Source of the DNA: Rikenellaceae bacterium
GTDB taxonomy: Bacteria > Bacteroidota > Bacteroidia > Bacteroidales > UBA932
Length of the DNA: 64,000 nucleotides
Assembly: GCA_003542575.1 (NCBI GenBank)
Contig: DPKJ01000003.1
Location: 124,001 to 188,000 of the forward strand
Reading direction: 5' to 3'
How positions within the stretch are numbered: the first letter of the stretch is position 1; each line of letters starts with the position of its first letter. Under the pieces are notes generated by a model, which was not told the DNA's origin, searched no databases, and worked only from the letters and a program-made list of their open reading frames with translations. The position numbers and the translations under genes are program-made. Positions 60,686 through 64,000 of this stretch are shown here, piece after piece.

Positions 60686-61456
60686 TTAAATATTTGTTTT
60701 CTCAATGTACTCAAATGTTGATAAAACCATTGGTTTACCCTTTTGAATTGCAACCATGAGTTCGTAATGGGCTGAGTTCTTTTTGTCTGCTGTACTCAGT
60801 GTCCATCCGTCATCATGCATGTGAACAGATCTGGAACCTGCATTAACCATAGGTTCGATGCATATTACCATACCCTCCTGCAGTTTTTTACCAACCCCTC
60901 TTCTTCCGAAATTGGGCACTTCAGGTGCTTCATGCAGTTTCCTTCCTATGCCATGACCAACCATCTCTCTTACAACCGAAAAGCCGTTTTTTTCAACATG
61001 CTCCTGAACTGCGAATGAGATGTCACCTATTCTGTTTCCGGAAACCGCCTGTTCAATTCCAATATAAAGAGACTCCTTTGTGACCTTAAGCAATCTCTTG
61101 GTCTCTTCTGAAATCTCTCCCACCGGGAAAGTATAGGCTGAGTCTCCGTAAAACCCTTTGTAGATGGTACCGCAGTCAACCGAGATGATGTCACCTTGGG
61201 CTAAACGGTACTGGGATGCAAAACCGTGAACAATTACATCATTCACAGAGATGCACAGGGTATAAGGAAATCCTCCATAACCAAGGAATGCCGGCTCAGC
61301 GCCATTATCGCGGATAAAATCTTCTGCAATCTTGTTCAGTTCGAGAGTTGTTACCCCCGGAACAATGTGCTTTCCGACCTCCGCAAGAGTTTTTGATACT
61401 AAAAGAGCATTCTCTCTTAATATCTCAATCTCTTCCCCGGTTTTTAGTTTTATCAT
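60686..61456 (-). CDS. map: Type I methionine aminopeptidase
   Basis: 256 residues from the ATG at 61456; a TTG codon 6 nt upstream is not used. The five metal ligands lie in VDCGTIYKGFYGDSAYTF (two Asp), MVGHGIGRKLHEAPEVPNFG (His) and ICIEPMV (Glu), plus a C-terminal Glu. Removes the initiator methionine from new proteins. Between secY and infA, as in other Bacteroidetes. Confidence 0.95.
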   Translation of the reverse strand: MIKLKTGEEIEILRENALLVSKTLAEVGKHIVPGVTTLELNKIAEDFIRDNGAEPAFLGYGGFPYTLCISVNDVIVHGFASQYRLAQGDIISVDCGTIYKGFYGDSAYTFPVGEISEETKRLLKVTKESLYIGIEQAVSGNRIGDISFAVQEHVEKNGFSVVREMVGHGIGRKLHEAPEVPNFGRRGVGKKLQEGMVICIEPMVNAGSRSVHMHDDGWTLSTADKKNSAHYELMVAIQKGKPMVLSTFEYIEKTNI

Positions 61457-61480
61457 TTTCAAAGAACTTTGAGATCCGGT

Positions 61481-62803
61481 TTACATTCCCGTACGGCCTT
61501 TAAGACGTCCTGTCTTCATTAAACCGTCGTAGTGACGCATCAGCAAATGACTCTCAATTTGCTGAAGAGTATCAAGAACCACTCCTACAAGAATCAGCAA
61601 AGATGTTCCCCCGAAAAACTGGGCAAACTGATTGTTGACTCCCAACATTGTTGCAAAAGCTGGCATAATTGCTATCAAGGCAAGGAAAATCGAGCCCGGG
61701 AGCGTTATGCGGGACATAATTGCATCAAGGTATTCTGTGGTCTTTTTACCAGGTTTGATGCCGGGAATGAATCCACCGTTTTTCTTCATATCTTCTGCCA
61801 TCATTGAAGGATTTACCGTCACCGCTGTATAGAAGTAGGTAAAAGCCACAACCATGAGGCCAAATATAAAGTTATACCAAAATCCTACCGGATTGGTCAG
61901 GGTAGAAGCAATTCCGCGAGTAGCGTCAAAGCCTGCAAATATAAGCGGGAACATCATCAGTGCCTGCGCAAAGATAATCGGCATAACTCCTGCCGCATTT
62001 ATCTTCAACGGAATATACTGACGAACTCCGCCATATTGTTTATTACCAACAATTCTCTTGGCATACTGAACCGGAATCTTGCGAGTCCCCTGAACAAGTG
62101 CAATTGTTGCAACAAATACAAAGAACATTACAATGATTTCGACTATGAGCATAAGTAAACCACCACCTGCAGTCTGACTGATTCTTGAACTACCCTCGGC
62201 TAAAAGGGCAAATGGCAGACGGGCGATAATACCAACCATGATTATAAGAGAGATACCGTTACCTAAGCCGCGATCGGTAATACGCTCCCCTAACCACATT
62301 ATGAACATAGTTCCGCCAATGAGTACCATTGTAGCGAAAACATTAAACGAGAATCCTTTAAATAAAAATGCAGCTTCAGGCAACTGAACGTGCAGGTTTG
62401 CCATATAGGCCGGACCTTGCAGCGCAAGAATGACAATTGTCAGATACCTTGTCCACTGGTTCATTTTTCTTCTTCCACTCTCTCCCTCTCTCTGTAACCT
62501 CTGGAAATATGGTATCATTATACCAAGAAGCTGAATTACGATAGACGCCGAAATGTAAGGCATTACACCCAGCGCAAATATTGAAGCGTTACCGAAGGCT
62601 CCGCCGGAAAACATATTCAATAGGCCTAAAAGACCTTCTGATGCCTGCGATTGCAGATTTCCAAGTTGAGTCGGGTCAATCCCCGGTAATACTACATAAC
62701 TTCCCAAGCGGTAAACTAGCAGCAACAGGATAGTATAGACTATCCTTTTGCGCAGTTCTTCAATCTTGAAGATATTACTTATTGTATCGATCAGTTTTTT
62801 CAT
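61481..62803 (-). CDS. secY: Preprotein translocase subunit SecY
   Basis: 440 residues with ten membrane helices. Family marks: RIVYTILLLLVYRLGSYVVLPGID at TM1, GNGISLIIMVGI at TM4-5 and GTSLLILVGVVLDTLQQIESHL in the C-terminal helices. The central pore of the Sec translocon. It lies 7 nt downstream of rplO. Confidence 0.97.
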   Translation of the reverse strand: MKKLIDTISNIFKIEELRKRIVYTILLLLVYRLGSYVVLPGIDPTQLGNLQSQASEGLLGLLNMFSGGAFGNASIFALGVMPYISASIVIQLLGIMIPYFQRLQREGESGRRKMNQWTRYLTIVILALQGPAYMANLHVQLPEAAFLFKGFSFNVFATMVLIGGTMFIMWLGERITDRGLGNGISLIIMVGIIARLPFALLAEGSSRISQTAGGGLLMLIVEIIVMFFVFVATIALVQGTRKIPVQYAKRIVGNKQYGGVRQYIPLKINAAGVMPIIFAQALMMFPLIFAGFDATRGIASTLTNPVGFWYNFIFGLMVVAFTYFYTAVTVNPSMMAEDMKKNGGFIPGIKPGKKTTEYLDAIMSRITLPGSIFLALIAIMPAFATMLGVNNQFAQFFGGTSLLILVGVVLDTLQQIESHLLMRHYDGLMKTGRLKGRTGM

Positions 62804-62810
62804 TGTTTAG

Positions 62811-63257
62811 TTAGATTATTGTAGCCTTACCTTGCTGAGCTTCAATCTGTGCTATGGCAGCCTTTGAGAATGCATGAGCAGATACTTCAAGTTTGATGGA
62901 TAGTGTTCCGTTTCCAAGGATTTTCACCTTGTGGTTTTTTGATACGAAACCTGCATCAATCAATGTATCGATAGTAAGAACATCTGTTCCCAATTTTTCG
63001 CTGAGTGCTTGTAGTGTCGATAGGTTAATTGCTTTGAATTCCACTCTGTTTATGTTGTTGAAACCAAACTTGGGAAGTCTTCTTTGAAGAGGCATCTGCC
63101 CTCCTTCAAATCCTTTTTTGCGAGAGTAGCCCGATCTTGACTGAGCACCTTTGTGACCGCGTGTAGATGTTCCTCCGTGTCCCGATCCTTCGCCACGTCC
63201 GATTCTCTTCTCTCTGCCCAAAGATCCTGATGAAGGTGTAAGATTATGTAATTTCAT
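62811..63257 (-). CDS. rplO: 50S ribosomal protein L15
   Basis: 148 residues. N-terminal MKLHNLTPSSGS then the Gly/Arg-rich basic stretch GRGEGSGHGGTSTRGHKGA that winds into 23S rRNA, followed by the globular domain. Eight bases before secY. Standard length. Confidence 0.96.
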   Translation of the reverse strand: MKLHNLTPSSGSLGREKRIGRGEGSGHGGTSTRGHKGAQSRSGYSRKKGFEGGQMPLQRRLPKFGFNNINRVEFKAINLSTLQALSEKLGTDVLTIDTLIDAGFVSKNHKVKILGNGTLSIKLEVSAHAFSKAAIAQIEAQQGKATII

Positions 63258-63273
63258 GTGTAAAATCTCCTAT

Positions 63274-63456
63274 TTAGTTAATTTCTTCAACTTTAACAAG
63301 GTGCAGAACCTTTTCCAACATTCCTTTATTTACCGGATTCAGTTCAATTTCCACCGTCTGATGTATTCTACGGATACCCAGAGAGTGCAAATTTGCAGTT
63401 TGCCTTTCGGTTGCTCCGTTTTTACTTTTAATCTGAGTAATTCTTACTTTAGACAT
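63274..63456 (-). CDS. rpmD: 50S ribosomal protein L30
   Basis: 60 residues (MSKVRITQIKSKNG..., with HLGIRRIHQTVEI-type central helix-strand pattern LHSLGIRRIHQTVEIE). The only L30-like gene expected between rpsE and rplO. Normal size. Confidence 0.95.
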   Translation of the reverse strand: MSKVRITQIKSKNGATERQTANLHSLGIRRIHQTVEIELNPVNKGMLEKVLHLVKVEEIN

Positions 63457-63468
63457 ATCCTTTTCTCC

Positions 63469-63987
63469 TTATCCGTTAAATACTCTGTTCATAGGTATTC
63501 CGCGTAGTCCGGCTACTGTATATGCATCACGCATTTCCAAAAGCGCAGCTACTGTTGCTTTCACCAGGTTGTGAGGGTTTGAAGAGCCTTTTGATTTCGC
63601 AAGAACATCGTGAATTCCTACTGATTCAAACACGGCACGCATCGCACCACCCGCTTTTACTCCTGTTCCTTCTGCTGCTGGCTTCATAAATACTCTGGCT
63701 CCGCCAAATTTTGCCTCTTGTTCATGAGGAATTGTCTTTTTGTTAAGAGGTATCTTTACAAGATTTTTCTTAGCATCTTCGATTCCTTTTGAAATAGCAG
63801 TTGTAACCTCGTTAGCTTTGCCAAGGCCGTAACCAACAACACCCTTTTCGTCTCCTACAACAACAATTGCTGCAAAACTGAAGTGGCGTCCTCCTTTGGT
63901 TACCTTGGTAACTCTCTTTACTGCAACCAATCTGTCTTTTAATTCGAGATCGGTAGTCTTAACTTTTTTTACGTTTGTATTTATCAT
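63469..63987 (-). CDS. rpsE: 30S ribosomal protein S5
   Basis: 172 residues from the ATG at 63987 (a TTG sits 6 nt upstream). Contains the double-stranded RNA-binding block RVTKVTKGGRHFSFAAIVVVGDEKGVVGYGLGKANEV and the C-terminal GSSNPHNLVKATVAALLEM. Ribosomal accuracy protein near the mRNA entry. The next gene upstream, rplR, would start beyond the window edge. Confidence 0.96.
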   Translation of the reverse strand: MINTNVKKVKTTDLELKDRLVAVKRVTKVTKGGRHFSFAAIVVVGDEKGVVGYGLGKANEVTTAISKGIEDAKKNLVKIPLNKKTIPHEQEAKFGGARVFMKPAAEGTGVKAGGAMRAVFESVGIHDVLAKSKGSSNPHNLVKATVAALLEMRDAYTVAGLRGIPMNRVFNG

Positions 63988-64000
63988 ACTCAAAATTCTT

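Noticed and set aside
1..64000. CRISPR arrays, tRNA or rRNA genes, prophage and insertion sequences
   Set aside because: No regularly spaced repeats, cloverleaf-like sequences, transposase or phage genes were seen anywhere in the window.

Overview
The window looks like a chromosomal segment of an anaerobic, fermentative Bacteroidota, most likely of the order Bacteroidales. Evidence: the spc/alpha ribosomal order rpsE-rpmD-rplO-secY-map-infA-rpmJ-rpsM-rpsK-rpsD-rpoA-rplQ, TonB/carboxypeptidase-regulatory receptors, an NAD-dependent SDR-type threonine dehydrogenase, GSCFA and DUF5117-type proteins, six-bladed beta-propeller lipoproteins, and many sites fitting the Bacteroidetes -7 box TAnnTTTG. 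Anaerobic energy metabolism is shown by a trimeric [FeFe]-hydrogenase and a full Rnf complex. No rRNA, tRNA, CRISPR array, prophage or insertion sequence was recognised.

Layout. 1-5.7 kb: the tail of one [FeFe]-hydrogenase on the + strand converges on a complete hydCBA operon, in which HydB is fused to an NfnB/GltD-like flavoprotein. 6-9.4 kb: membrane-anchored AraC regulator, SIMPL protein and serine hydrolase. 9.4-17.4 kb: TonB receptor, then an RND efflux operon (adaptor, pump, TolC-like channel). 17.4-24.5 kb: a small CDGSH iron-sulfur protein; trmH-moaA-moaC-MOSC/MogA for molybdenum cofactor; a met-zincin protease; and a molybdate/tungstate-type ABC permease/ATPase pair without a binding protein nearby. 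24.5-29.5 kb is the most accessory-looking part: a second serine hydrolase, a 660-bp non-coding stretch with a large nested palindrome, a lipoprotein serpin, and a pair made of a tiny cysteine-rich secreted peptide and a beta-propeller lipoprotein. 29.5-42.7 kb is a long minus-strand run: TPR, rnfAEGDCB, RseC-like protein, DUF3108, dnaB, class III aminotransferase, zinc-ribbon coiled coil, Nif3, MerR and two LytM peptidases. 42.8-48.5 kb: alaS, LptF/G-type permease, fmt, thiamine pyrophosphokinase. 48.5-57 kb: HU, GSCFA, queG, threonine dehydrogenase, LptF/G permease, tgt, nucleoside transporter and a cysteine-synthase-like enzyme with a cysteine-rich tail. 57.2-64 kb: the ribosomal/rpoA/secY block.

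How it fits together. Hydrogenase and Rnf would share reduced ferredoxin and NADH: Rnf couples ferredoxin oxidation to ion export, and the hydrogenase disposes of reductant as H2. The HydB fusion suggests an additional pyridine-nucleotide site. The moa genes and the ABC pair point to molybdo- or tungstoenzymes encoded elsewhere. Several divergent gene pairs appear to share overlapping, palindromic -7 boxes. All functions are inferred by reading sequence; no database search was run.
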